Assembly (NCBI GenBank): GCA_045594795.1
Contig: JAZNZF010000021.1
Span: 1-55,582, forward strand
DNA length: 55,582 nucleotides
Direction: 5' to 3'
From: UMGS1532 sp045594795
GTDB lineage: Bacteria; Bacillota; Clostridia; Oscillospirales; Acutalibacteraceae
Under the pieces are notes generated by a model. That model had not been told where the DNA came from. It saw only the letters and a program-made list of their open reading frames with translations, and did no database searches. Below are positions 23,996 to 31,746 of the stretch, one piece after another. Every line of letters starts with the position of its first letter. Positions within the stretch are counted from its first letter, which is position 1. A program made the translations under genes and the position numbers.

Positions 23996-25258
23996 TTGGC
24001 TAATAAAAACGACAGCATTAAATGCTCTTTTTGTGGTAAAGAGCAAGACGAAGTAGACAGATTACTTGCGGGAAACGGTGTGTATATATGTAATGAGTGT
24101 GTAGAGCTTTGTCATTCTTTAATGGGTGGCGCTGAATTTCAACCATATCAAGATAACAACGTAAAGCAGAATTTTGATAATATGCTTATTCCTACACCCG
24201 TTGAGATTAAAAGTTATCTTGACCAATATGTAATAGGTCAGGATGCAGCCAAAACAACCTTGGCAGTTGCTGTGTATAATCACTATAAGCGCATTACCAA
24301 TAAGTCGGAAGATATCGAGCTTGGCAAAAGCAATGTTTTACTACTTGGTCCAACAGGTGTGGGTAAAACCTTGCTTGCGCAGACCCTTGCAAGATTCATT
24401 GATGTTCCTATTGCCATAACCGACGCCACTACTTTAACCGAGGCTGGTTATGTTGGCGAAGATGTTGAGAATATCTTGCTTAGATTAATTCAAGCGGCCG
24501 ATTATGATATTGAAAGGGCAGAGCACGGCATAATTTATGTCGACGAAATTGATAAAATTGCCCGTAAATCCGAGAACACCTCTATTACCCGCGACGTAAG
24601 CGGCGAGGGTGTTCAGCAAGCCCTGCTAAAAATATTAGAGGGTACTGTTTCTAACGTTCCGCCACAAGGTGGCAGAAAACATCCCCAACAAGAGTTTATT
24701 CAGATAGACACATCTAACATTTTATTTATTTGTGCAGGTGCATTTGATGGCTTAGAAAAGGTAATAGAAAAGCGCGTTAAATCAGGCGGAATGGGTTTTG
24801 GTGCTGATATTGTTTCTAAAAAGGATACAGATGCGGCCGAGCTTATTCGCCAAGCCGACCATCAAGATTTGGTTAAGTTTGGTCTTATCCCAGAGCTTGT
24901 GGGTCGTTTGCCTGTAATAACAGCACTTGAGGCTATGGATATTGATTCGCTTAGGCGTATTATGACCGAGCCTAAAAACTCTATAATTAAGCAATATCAA
25001 GCTATGTTTGCTTTCGACGGAGTTGAGTTATCGTTTGACGACGATGCGTTACTCGAGCTCGCTAATCAAACTGTTCAGAGGAAAACGGGTGCAAGAGGCT
25101 TGCGTTCGGTTTTCGAAAAGGTGCTTAATCCTATTATGTTTACTGTACCTTCAGATAAAACTATTAAGTCTGTAAGAATTACTAAAGATACTGTTTTAGG
25201 CAGCGCACCTGTTATAACAAAAGCTGAAGAGAAAAAACAAATTGCTGCTAACGAGTAA
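23996..25258 (+). CDS. clpX: ATP-dependent Clp protease ATP-binding subunit ClpX
   Basis: 420 residues from a TTG start preceded by AGAGGAG. The N-terminal C4 zinc-binding domain is CSFC...CNEC (about 9-37). The AAA+ domain shows Walker A GPTGVGKT (about 118), Walker B IIYVDEIDK and the pore/sensor region SGEGVQQALLK, with an arginine-finger and sensor-2 helical domain (GARGLRSVFEKVL) at the end. ClpX unfolds substrates and feeds them to ClpP. A bidirectional terminator follows. Confidence 0.98.
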   Translation: MANKNDSIKCSFCGKEQDEVDRLLAGNGVYICNECVELCHSLMGGAEFQPYQDNNVKQNFDNMLIPTPVEIKSYLDQYVIGQDAAKTTLAVAVYNHYKRITNKSEDIELGKSNVLLLGPTGVGKTLLAQTLARFIDVPIAITDATTLTEAGYVGEDVENILLRLIQAADYDIERAEHGIIYVDEIDKIARKSENTSITRDVSGEGVQQALLKILEGTVSNVPPQGGRKHPQQEFIQIDTSNILFICAGAFDGLEKVIEKRVKSGGMGFGADIVSKKDTDAAELIRQADHQDLVKFGLIPELVGRLPVITALEAMDIDSLRRIMTEPKNSIIKQYQAMFAFDGVELSFDDDALLELANQTVQRKTGARGLRSVFEKVLNPIMFTVPSDKTIKSVRITKDTVLGSAPVITKAEEKKQIAANE

Positions 25259-25262
25259 TAAT

Positions 25263-25305
25263 AAAAAACACACAAGTTGAATTTAATCAATTTGTGTGTT
25301 TTTTT
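25263..25305. terminator. Bidirectional terminator between clpX and the GFO operon
   Basis: An A-run and ACACACAAGTTGA pair with TCAATTTGTGTGT and a T-run around an ATTTAA loop. It can end clpX on the plus strand and the oxidoreductase operon on the minus strand. Confidence 0.9.
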
Positions 25306-25311
25306 GATATA

Positions 25312-26337
25312 TTACTTTGTTTTTAGCGATTTATTGCTGTTATTGGCGTATATGTCGCAAACAATTTTTTGAATTTTTAAGGCCTCTCTTGCTGAAATCT
25401 CAAGCTCTTCTAAACCAAGAATAGAACTATAGAATTGCCTTATCTGAACAGCGTGCTGACTACCCCAATAATCCTTACCGCCCGTGTAGGAAACAAGCTT
25501 TTGAGGACTGTTTTTAATTGTCTCTTGCGTGCCGTCGTTGTAGTTAATTACCGCATTATTATAAGAGAATATCGCATTACCATTCTCACAGTAAAGTCTA
25601 ATCTCAATGGGGTCATCGCGCAAATAGTTGTTCATAGCATAGAAGCTAAGTAACGCGCCGTTGTCGTATTTAATTAGACCTTCGCCCGTGTCCTCAACAA
25701 TCATTGACGGGTGATTCCTGTTGTGTAGGGTCGACTGAATTTCTACAGGTGTACTATCAATCATCCAGTTTGCAAGGTCAAGTGAATGTATTGCTTGGTC
25801 AATTATAACACCGCCACCTTCTTTATCCCATGTGCCTTTCCAATCAGAATTGCCATAATAATCGTCGGGTCTGTACCAAGTAAGAGTGGTTCTGCCACAC
25901 TTAACTTTGCCGAGTTTGCCATCAACAATTCTTTCTTTTACAAGGGTAGATGGTGTGTTGTATCTGCATTGAAAAATAATGCCGTATTTAACGTTTAGTT
26001 TCTCAGCCAACTCAACAGCATTAACCGCATCCTCGTATTTAATGCTCATTGGTTTTTCGCTAAGCACGTGCACACCTGATTTAAATGCATCACATGCAAC
26101 GCTTGTGTGCAGATAATGAGGCAAGCAAATATGCACAGCATCTAAGTTTTCATTAGTAAGCATAAGCTTGTAATCATAATAAGCTTTGGCATTGTATTTT
26201 TTAGCGGCTTCATCGGCTCTGTCAGGTTTAATGTCGCAAACTGCAACGAGCTCTGATTCATCTAAAGCAACTATCGAATCAAGGTGCATAACAGAAATAC
26301 TGCCGCAACCAATTACACCAACTTTAAGTTTTTTCAT
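25312..26337 (-). CDS. Gfo/Idh/MocA family oxidoreductase (1)
   Basis: 341 residues. The N-terminal Rossmann domain has GVIGCGSIS near residue 8 and the family motif EKPMS near residue 94. The C-terminal domain contains GGGVIIDQAIHSLDL, with the Asp and His expected in the active site. These enzymes use NAD(P) to oxidise or reduce a hydroxyl of sugars, inositols or their derivatives. It is the last gene of a minus-strand operon with a second paralogue and an epimerase-fold protein. The closest annotated relatives would be inositol 2-dehydrogenase-like or glucoside 3-dehydrogenase-like proteins; the substrate cannot be fixed. Confidence 0.9.
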   Translation of the reverse strand: MKKLKVGVIGCGSISVMHLDSIVALDESELVAVCDIKPDRADEAAKKYNAKAYYDYKLMLTNENLDAVHICLPHYLHTSVACDAFKSGVHVLSEKPMSIKYEDAVNAVELAEKLNVKYGIIFQCRYNTPSTLVKERIVDGKLGKVKCGRTTLTWYRPDDYYGNSDWKGTWDKEGGGVIIDQAIHSLDLANWMIDSTPVEIQSTLHNRNHPSMIVEDTGEGLIKYDNGALLSFYAMNNYLRDDPIEIRLYCENGNAIFSYNNAVINYNDGTQETIKNSPQKLVSYTGGKDYWGSQHAVQIRQFYSSILGLEELEISAREALKIQKIVCDIYANNSNKSLKTK

Positions 26338-26345
26338 TTTTTACC

Positions 26346-27293
26346 TCATAGATTATTAAGTATGCTAATTACAGTTTCTAATTCGTTTGGCTTTACAACT
26401 GTTGGCTCTTTGTCATTAAGAACACAATCGATAAAATATAAAATTTCATTTGCATATCCGCCGGTTTTTGGTATTGAGATATCAGATTCCTCGCAACCGC
26501 CCTCAGCGCTGAAATCAAAAATCTTATCGTCTTCAAGCTGATAAATTTTAAAAGCACCGTTCTCATTAGCTACAATAGCTTTTTCGAACTGAAAACGGAA
26601 TTCTGCGCAGAACGGGTATAAAGGTGCATACCAAGCAGCTTCAGCGGTAATAGCAAAATCATCGTACTCGTAAACAGCTGTTAAATGGTCTTGGGTTGGT
26701 GTATCACTACGATAGCCTCTTACGTTCTTTGGCTCACCAAAAGCATAAACGATGAAATCTGCATCGTGAATATGTAGGTCAAAGGGAACAAGTCCGCTAC
26801 GTTCTTTCTCGAAATACCAGTTATCCCAGCTCCAACGAGGACGAGCGCTAAGCCTTATCATCGAGCCGGAAAGAAGCTTACCGTATTTTTGTGTATCATA
26901 TATTTCCTTTAAAACGGTGTACTCATTCCAGAAACGCAAAACCTGTGCTACCATAAATTTTACGTTCTTTTCTTTAGCAGTTTTATAAAGAAATTCTGCA
27001 TCACCGTTTTTAAGTGATACCGGCTTTTCGCAAAGCACGTTTATACCTTTGTTGATCGCCATTAAAGAATACTCAACATGTAAATATGTAGGTACGCAAA
27101 TGTCAATGATATCAAGCTCTTCTGAGTTAAGCATTTCCTCGTAATCAGTATAGTGCTTAACGTCAGGATATTCTTCCATTCTTTCTGGACGAACATCACA
27201 AAGGGCAACTAATTCAACATTTTCGTTATTAATCCAAGTAGGGAGGTGGGACCCGCTTATTGCGCCAACACCAACTAAACCAACCTTTAACAT
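26346..27293 (-). CDS. Gfo/Idh/MocA family oxidoreductase (2)
   Basis: 315 residues, a divergent paralogue of the gene downstream. Rossmann motif GLVGVGAIS near residue 5, EKPVS near residue 92, and an active-site segment FDLHIHDADFIVYAF in which His and Asp are placed as in other family members, but without the GGG.IIDQ form seen in paralogue 1. The two enzymes therefore probably act on different intermediates or in different directions. It begins three bases after the epimerase-fold gene ends and lies eight bases before paralogue 1. Confidence 0.9.
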   Translation of the reverse strand: MLKVGLVGVGAISGSHLPTWINNENVELVALCDVRPERMEEYPDVKHYTDYEEMLNSEELDIIDICVPTYLHVEYSLMAINKGINVLCEKPVSLKNGDAEFLYKTAKEKNVKFMVAQVLRFWNEYTVLKEIYDTQKYGKLLSGSMIRLSARPRWSWDNWYFEKERSGLVPFDLHIHDADFIVYAFGEPKNVRGYRSDTPTQDHLTAVYEYDDFAITAEAAWYAPLYPFCAEFRFQFEKAIVANENGAFKIYQLEDDKIFDFSAEGGCEESDISIPKTGGYANEILYFIDCVLNDKEPTVVKPNELETVISILNNL

Positions 27294-27296
27294 ACT

Positions 27297-28133
27297 TTAT
27301 CCTCCGTATATTTCACTAATGATTTCGTTAAGATAATCTCTTGCGTATAGAATATCGGTATTTTGTTGGTCACCCGATATTTCACGTTCAATAGTAACAA
27401 ATGCATTATATCCAAGCTCGTGGAGTTTGGTGAACAATGCTTTAAAGTCAACCTTGCCATCACCGATTCTTGTCTCAACACCTAAGTCGTGACCGTTGGT
27501 GGGGTAGCAACCGTCTTTAGCGTGAATGTTGCGAACGTATTTTCCGAACACGTCTAATGCATCAACAGGATTTGCCTTACCGTATAGAATTAGATTTGCG
27601 GTATCAAGGTTTACACCAAGATTGTCTAACCCTATTTTTTCAAAACAACGTAGCATTGCAACAGGTGTTTCCTGTCCGGTTTCAAACAGCATATATTGTC
27701 CGTTTTCTTTTGCATGTAAAGCTACTTTTTTAATAGCCTCGCAAAGCGGCAAAAATTGTGGGTCGTTAGGATTTTCGGGTATAAAGCCAAAGTGAGTAGC
27801 AACATCTAAGATGCCTAATTTCTTAGCAAAATCTAAGCCGTTGCAGAGGTTACCAATACGGTTTTCTCTATATTCCTCGGGTAAAAGGCCCAAGGTTGTT
27901 GGTCCCTCGTAAAAATCCCATACCTGAGGACCTTCCCAACCACACCACATAGCCGAAATTTTAATGCCATATTTTTGGGTTAAAGAGCTTATTAACTCAA
28001 CGTTTTCATCGGTCATAAGCGACTGGTCCCAAACATTAAGTTGACAGTTGTCAAAATTATTGTTTTTAAGGTTGATGAATTTTTCTTCGATGGTATCTAC
28101 CGAATCAAAAAAAACTAATACGCCGACTTTCAA
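27297..28133 (-). CDS. Sugar phosphate isomerase/epimerase-fold protein (AP endonuclease 2 family TIM barrel)
   Basis: 278 residues of a xylose-isomerase-like TIM barrel. The divalent-metal ligands are visible as E151 (MLFETGQE), D177 (GVNLDTANL), H204 (RNIHAKDG) and E249 (VTIERE). Members include IolE/IolI, tagatose 3-epimerases, and the 3-keto-sugar hydratases or C-glycoside cleaving subunits that work with Gfo/Idh/MocA enzymes. It is the first gene of the operon; AGGAGG lies ahead of its ATG. The pairing with two oxidoreductases suggests an oxidise-rearrange-reduce scheme. Confidence 0.88.
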   Translation of the reverse strand: MKVGVLVFFDSVDTIEEKFINLKNNNFDNCQLNVWDQSLMTDENVELISSLTQKYGIKISAMWCGWEGPQVWDFYEGPTTLGLLPEEYRENRIGNLCNGLDFAKKLGILDVATHFGFIPENPNDPQFLPLCEAIKKVALHAKENGQYMLFETGQETPVAMLRCFEKIGLDNLGVNLDTANLILYGKANPVDALDVFGKYVRNIHAKDGCYPTNGHDLGVETRIGDGKVDFKALFTKLHELGYNAFVTIEREISGDQQNTDILYARDYLNEIISEIYGG

Positions 28134-28152
28134 AATTATTCCTCCTAAATAC

Positions 28153-28181
28153 TTGATATAATTTTAATTATATGATATCAT
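28153..28181 (+). promoter_or_regulatory. Candidate promoter of the AraC regulator
   Basis: TTGATA at 28153-28158, 17-base spacer, TATCAT at 28176-28181. It occupies the same DNA as the minus-strand promoter of the divergent operon. Confidence 0.5.
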
Positions 28182-28189
28182 AGACTCAA
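28161..28189 (-). promoter_or_regulatory. Candidate promoter of the epimerase/GFO operon
   Basis: Read on the minus strand: TTGAGT (28189-28184), 17-base spacer, TAAAAT (28166-28161), about 28 bases before the gene start at 28133. Confidence 0.5.
28171..28182. promoter_or_regulatory. Palindrome in the divergent promoter region, possible operator
   Basis: TATGATATCATA is a perfect 12-bp palindrome lying inside both candidate promoters. AraC proteins usually bind direct repeats, so this may belong to another regulator or be chance in AT-rich DNA. Confidence 0.25.
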
Positions 28190-28248
28190 CAAAATTACTT
28201 TAATTTTTTTGACTTATACAAGAAGAATATTGACATTGTGGGTGGCGT

Positions 28249-29094
28249 ATGAAATTAATTTCAAAAAAGGAACTAACCCCTGTAAGCTATGGCGAAGCGG
28301 GGTACAAAATAATAACATTATCATTTGAGTCAGGTGATGTTTGCTTTACTGAGCATTGGCATGACAGAATTGAGATTTTAAAAATTATTGAAGGCGATAT
28401 GCATTTTAGCCGTAACGATGTTTGCGTCGATGTAAAACAAGGCGAAATTGCTATTGTTTGTCCTAAACAACTTCACAGTGCAGTAGCTGGAAATAACGGA
28501 GTTAAGTATAGTGTTTTGATGTTCGACACTAATAAATTTTTAAACGGTGTCTTTTCAACCGAAAAATTATTGAAGCCTATATTCGAGCAAAAGGCACTGT
28601 TTGCCCCATCTACTAAGAATAGAGAGGTTATTAACTCTGTTGATGAATTAATTAAACTTGCCAACAACAATAACGACGAGGATAACTTATACTGCGTAGG
28701 TGTTCTGTATGTACTAATAAGCAAGTTGTTTAAATATTGTCTTGTTGAAAATAAAGAGAGTCCAATTTTTGATGAAAGTTTTAAGGTTGTAATTAATTAT
28801 ATACACGAAAATTACACAAACAAAATATCATCGTCTACAGTTAGTAAAAGATTTAATTATGACGAGGCATATTTCTGTAGAAAATTTAAAGCAATTACAG
28901 GAACAACCCTTATGAAGTATATAAAGAAATTAAGACTTGATATGGCAAAACGCCTTCTTGATGAATCAAACGACAGCATACTTAATCTTAGTAAAGTTTG
29001 TGGGTTTGCAGATGTTACATATTTTTCAAGGTGCTTTAAACAAGAGTTTGGATTAAGTCCTTCCGAATATGTTAAAATCTTTAAAAATAGGTAG
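28249..29094 (+). CDS. AraC family transcriptional regulator with cupin-like sensor domain
   Basis: 281 residues. The N-terminal part reads as a cupin sensor (TEHWHDRIEILKIIEGDMHF, near 30-50), and the C-terminal 100 residues hold the double helix-turn-helix of AraC/XylS proteins, ending in the signature VCGFADVTYFSRCFKQEFG and SPSEY. It is divergent from the epimerase/GFO operon with overlapping promoters, so it most likely controls that operon in response to the sugar processed there. The Shine-Dalgarno is weak (GGTGG). Confidence 0.93.
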   Translation: MKLISKKELTPVSYGEAGYKIITLSFESGDVCFTEHWHDRIEILKIIEGDMHFSRNDVCVDVKQGEIAIVCPKQLHSAVAGNNGVKYSVLMFDTNKFLNGVFSTEKLLKPIFEQKALFAPSTKNREVINSVDELIKLANNNNDEDNLYCVGVLYVLISKLFKYCLVENKESPIFDESFKVVINYIHENYTNKISSSTVSKRFNYDEAYFCRKFKAITGTTLMKYIKKLRLDMAKRLLDESNDSILNLSKVCGFADVTYFSRCFKQEFGLSPSEYVKIFKNR

Positions 29095-29112
29095 TTTTTC
29101 TTTATAAAAGCA

Positions 29113-29141
29113 TTGACTTAATTTAAGCTTTTTGTTAGAAT
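29113..29141 (+). promoter_or_regulatory. Sigma-A promoter of the ROK/SIS/rhamnose operon
   Basis: TTGACT at 29113-29118, exactly 17 bases, TAGAAT at 29136-29141. The first long gene starts about 160 bases further on, leaving a long leader. Confidence 0.75.
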
Positions 29142-29170
29142 GATAATATATGAAAAATGGGGAATAATTC

Positions 29171-29275
29171 GTGCAAAATGTTAAATCTAATATATTAAAG
29201 CACAGTTTTATTAGCCCAAAAAATATTACTCTCAAATTTATTGAAACTAATAACGTTCGCTTAAATTTTTTATAA
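29171..29275 (+). CDS. Possible small ORF, 34 residues, in the leader of the ROK operon
   Basis: A GTG start preceded by GGGGA opens a 34-codon frame rich in Asn, Lys, Ile and Phe, ending 26 bases before the ROK kinase. It lies between the candidate promoter and the first long gene. It could be a leader peptide, the remnant of a decayed gene or a chance frame. No family was recognised. Confidence 0.25.
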   Translation: MQNVKSNILKHSFISPKNITLKFIETNNVRLNFL

Positions 29276-29301
29276 TAGCAAATTATTAAGGAGTTTCGTA
29301 T

Positions 29302-30270
29302 ATGTCAAATGCAAAAAGAATTATTGGCATTGATATTGGTGGTACAAAGTGTGCGGTAATATATGCAAATGTTACCGATAACAACATCGATATTATTGCA
29401 AAGCAAAAGCTTAAAACAGATAACGACAAAGACCCATACGAAATAATAGGTGAGTTTTGTAAGCTCATTGACGAAATTGCCGAGCCTAAGGATATTGACG
29501 CTATCGGTATTTCTTGTGGTGGTCCACTCGATTCAAAAAAGGGAATTATAATGCGTCCGCCAAATCTTCCTAAATGGGATGATATACATATCGTTGATAT
29601 TCTTAAGGGCAGATATAACGTCCCTGTAAGTCTGCAAAACGATGCTAATGCCTGTGCTTTGGCTGAATGGAAATACGGCGCAGGTAAAGGTACCGATAAT
29701 ATGATTTTTATGACCTTTGGTACAGGTCTTGGTGCGGGTTTAATCCTTGATGGTAAACTATATGCCGGCACCAATGATAATGCAGGTGAGGCAGGGCATA
29801 TCAGACTTTCTGAAAACGGTCCTGTAGGCTACCATAAGGTAGGCTCTTTTGAGGGCTTTTGTAGTGGTGGCGGATTGGCACAGCTTGGATACGCATTAGG
29901 GCTTGAGGCATATCAAGCAGGCAAGTGTCCGGCTTATTTCGACCCCGCAACCGCGCCCGAAGGTATTAATGCTAAAACTATTGCTGATGCCGCCGATAAC
30001 GGCGACGAGGTTGCTATTGAAGTTTACCGTAAATGCGGCGAATATCTTGGCAGGGGTCTGTCAATTTTAATTGATATTCTTAACCCACAGCGTATAGTTT
30101 TGGGTAGTGTGTTTAAGCGTTCTCATAATCTTTTATGGGAGCCTGCAAAAAAGGTTATAGACCGTGAAGCTTTGGCGCTTTCGGCAGCTGTTTGCGAGGT
30201 TGTTCCGGCAGAGCTTGACGATAATTTAGGTGATTATGCTGCAATAACAACTGCGGTTTATGATTTATAA
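29302..30270 (+). CDS. ROK family sugar kinase
   Basis: 322 residues. The N-terminal phosphate-binding motif GIDIGGTKCAV (about residue 9), the sugar-binding segment NDANACALAEW and the ATP-binding MTFGTGLGAGL are clear. After GHIR the segment GPxGYxxxGSFEGFCSGGGLA replaces the Cys-rich zinc motif of typical ROK glucokinases, so this belongs to a zinc-motif-lacking subgroup. It probably phosphorylates a hexose or related sugar. It is followed 14 bases later by a SIS-domain isomerase, so the pair may phosphorylate and then isomerise one sugar. AAGGAG precedes the ATG. Confidence 0.9.
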   Translation: MSNAKRIIGIDIGGTKCAVIYANVTDNNIDIIAKQKLKTDNDKDPYEIIGEFCKLIDEIAEPKDIDAIGISCGGPLDSKKGIIMRPPNLPKWDDIHIVDILKGRYNVPVSLQNDANACALAEWKYGAGKGTDNMIFMTFGTGLGAGLILDGKLYAGTNDNAGEAGHIRLSENGPVGYHKVGSFEGFCSGGGLAQLGYALGLEAYQAGKCPAYFDPATAPEGINAKTIADAADNGDEVAIEVYRKCGEYLGRGLSILIDILNPQRIVLGSVFKRSHNLLWEPAKKVIDREALALSAAVCEVVPAELDDNLGDYAAITTAVYDL

Positions 30271-30284
30271 GGATGGTATAGATT

Positions 30285-30917
30285 ATGGATAAAATTTTAG
30301 AATTAGAATCACGTTTTCCAGCGCTTAAGGTATGTAGTTCAGAAATTAAAAATGCAGTTGATGCTATAGTTAATTGTTACAAAAACGGCGGTAAGGTTTT
30401 AATCTGTGGTAACGGCGGTAGCTCGAGCGACAGTTCTCATATCGTCGGTGAGCTTATGAAGGGATTTTTAAAATGCCGCCCTCTTAGTACAGAGAAACGC
30501 GCTGAGCTTAAGAAAAATTGCGCTGATATAAGTGACGAGCTTCTTGATAATTTACAAGGCTCGTTGTCTGCGATTAATTTGGCAGAAAATTCAGGTTTGA
30601 TTTCTGCTTTTAATAACGATGTAGAGCCTGCCAACGTGTATGCTCAACAGGTTTTGGGCCACGGCAAAGCGGGCGATGTATTAATAGGTCTTACAACCTC
30701 GGGTAATTCAGCTAACGTTCTTAACGCTTGCTATATGGCTAAGGGTTTGGGCTTAACAGTTATCGGCTTAACAGGTAGAGATGGCGGAAAGTTAAAAGAA
30801 ACAAGTGATATTGCAATTATTGTTCCAGAGATGGAAACTTTTAAAATACAGGAGTTACATTTGCCCATATATCATTGTATATGCGCAATGGTTGAAGAGT
30901 CTTTTTTTGCCGAGTAG
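30285..30917 (+). CDS. SIS-domain isomerase, phosphoheptose isomerase (GmhA)-like
   Basis: 210 residues. Matches the GmhA pattern: LICGNGGSSSDSSHIVGEL (about 45-65), LTTSGNSANVLNA (about 148) and a C-terminal HLPIYHCICAMVEE helix with His residues typical of the active site. GmhA converts sedoheptulose 7-phosphate to D-glycero-manno-heptose 7-phosphate, but no other heptose pathway gene is present here. A ketose/aldose phosphate isomerase acting after the ROK kinase is a reasonable alternative. It lies between the kinase and a membrane protein gene in one operon. Confidence 0.85.
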   Translation: MDKILELESRFPALKVCSSEIKNAVDAIVNCYKNGGKVLICGNGGSSSDSSHIVGELMKGFLKCRPLSTEKRAELKKNCADISDELLDNLQGSLSAINLAENSGLISAFNNDVEPANVYAQQVLGHGKAGDVLIGLTTSGNSANVLNACYMAKGLGLTVIGLTGRDGGKLKETSDIAIIVPEMETFKIQELHLPIYHCICAMVEESFFAE

Positions 30918-30926
30918 GAGGATAAA

Positions 30927-31706
30927 ATGAACTATAACCGTCGCTACGAAACCGATAATTACCCCAAAACCTTTGGTGAAGCGGTAAAGAAAATAATGTC
31001 TAACGCTTGTCTTGCAGCAGTTATGTGCATTATTGTGTATATGTCGGTATTGTTTATTTACAGAAGTGTTGGTAATCCAACTGTAATTGGTTATACAAAA
31101 ACTGTTATGGAGTTCAATAGTGACGGTGAGGCTGTATCTGAAAAGCAAACCGAAACCTATTACTTTAAGGACGGTGACAAAAAGGAAGTCCCCGAAAGCA
31201 CCGACTCGGTCTATTATAATAAGCTTTTTGGCAAAGACGCTTTCCCCGAGGTGCTTTCTCAAATTCTGCTATTTATTGTTAGTACGGTTTTAATTTACAG
31301 CAACGCTTGGGGCTTTGGCTCGCATAGTAATAATAGTGATAAAATAGCGGGCAAAAAACATAATATCTTTACCCCTATTAAACTTGGTGTTTATTCGAGT
31401 GGTGCTTATATTATCTCATATTTAATAATGATAATTGCAAAACTTTTCTATCCGTTTAATTTTGCATTGTCGTTATTCGGGCTTGTAAATGCCGCATATT
31501 TGCCGCTTTTAAATTTGTTTGTGTATAACCCGAACGGCACTGTGGGTCTTGTAGCTGTACTTAATAATTCACCATCTGATTTTTCGTGGTTTGGAATGCT
31601 TATAATGCTTATTCCGTTTATTATTAAGATTGCAACCTGCGTTATAGGCTACGAGCTTGGATATAGAAATATTTCAATCAAGGATAAAATTATTTACAAA
31701 GGTTAG
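30927..31706 (+). CDS. Uncharacterised membrane protein with four to five helices
   Basis: 259 residues, not recognised. A cytoplasmic N-terminus of about 28 residues leads to a first membrane helix (about 30-48), then an external or cytosolic loop of about 60 residues rich in charged residues (KEVPESTDSV), and further helices near 112-130, 152-172, 177-200 and 225-245. There is no transport or enzyme signature. It starts nine bases after the isomerase gene with AGGAGG, so it is in the operon. It might assist sugar uptake or have an unrelated envelope role. Confidence 0.7.
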   Translation: MNYNRRYETDNYPKTFGEAVKKIMSNACLAAVMCIIVYMSVLFIYRSVGNPTVIGYTKTVMEFNSDGEAVSEKQTETYYFKDGDKKEVPESTDSVYYNKLFGKDAFPEVLSQILLFIVSTVLIYSNAWGFGSHSNNSDKIAGKKHNIFTPIKLGVYSSGAYIISYLIMIIAKLFYPFNFALSLFGLVNAAYLPLLNLFVYNPNGTVGLVAVLNNSPSDFSWFGMLIMLIPFIIKIATCVIGYELGYRNISIKDKIIYKG

Positions 31707-31746
31707 TTTTTGTAATATTAAATAATTATTTTAGGAGTGATACCTT

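Noticed and set aside
30285..30917. Lipopolysaccharide heptose synthesis
   Set aside because: The host is a Gram-positive type Clostridia and no other heptose genes are present; only the isomerase fold is supported.
30855..31262. 135-codon minus-strand frame
   Set aside because: Lies across the SIS gene end and the membrane protein gene, with no ribosome binding site.
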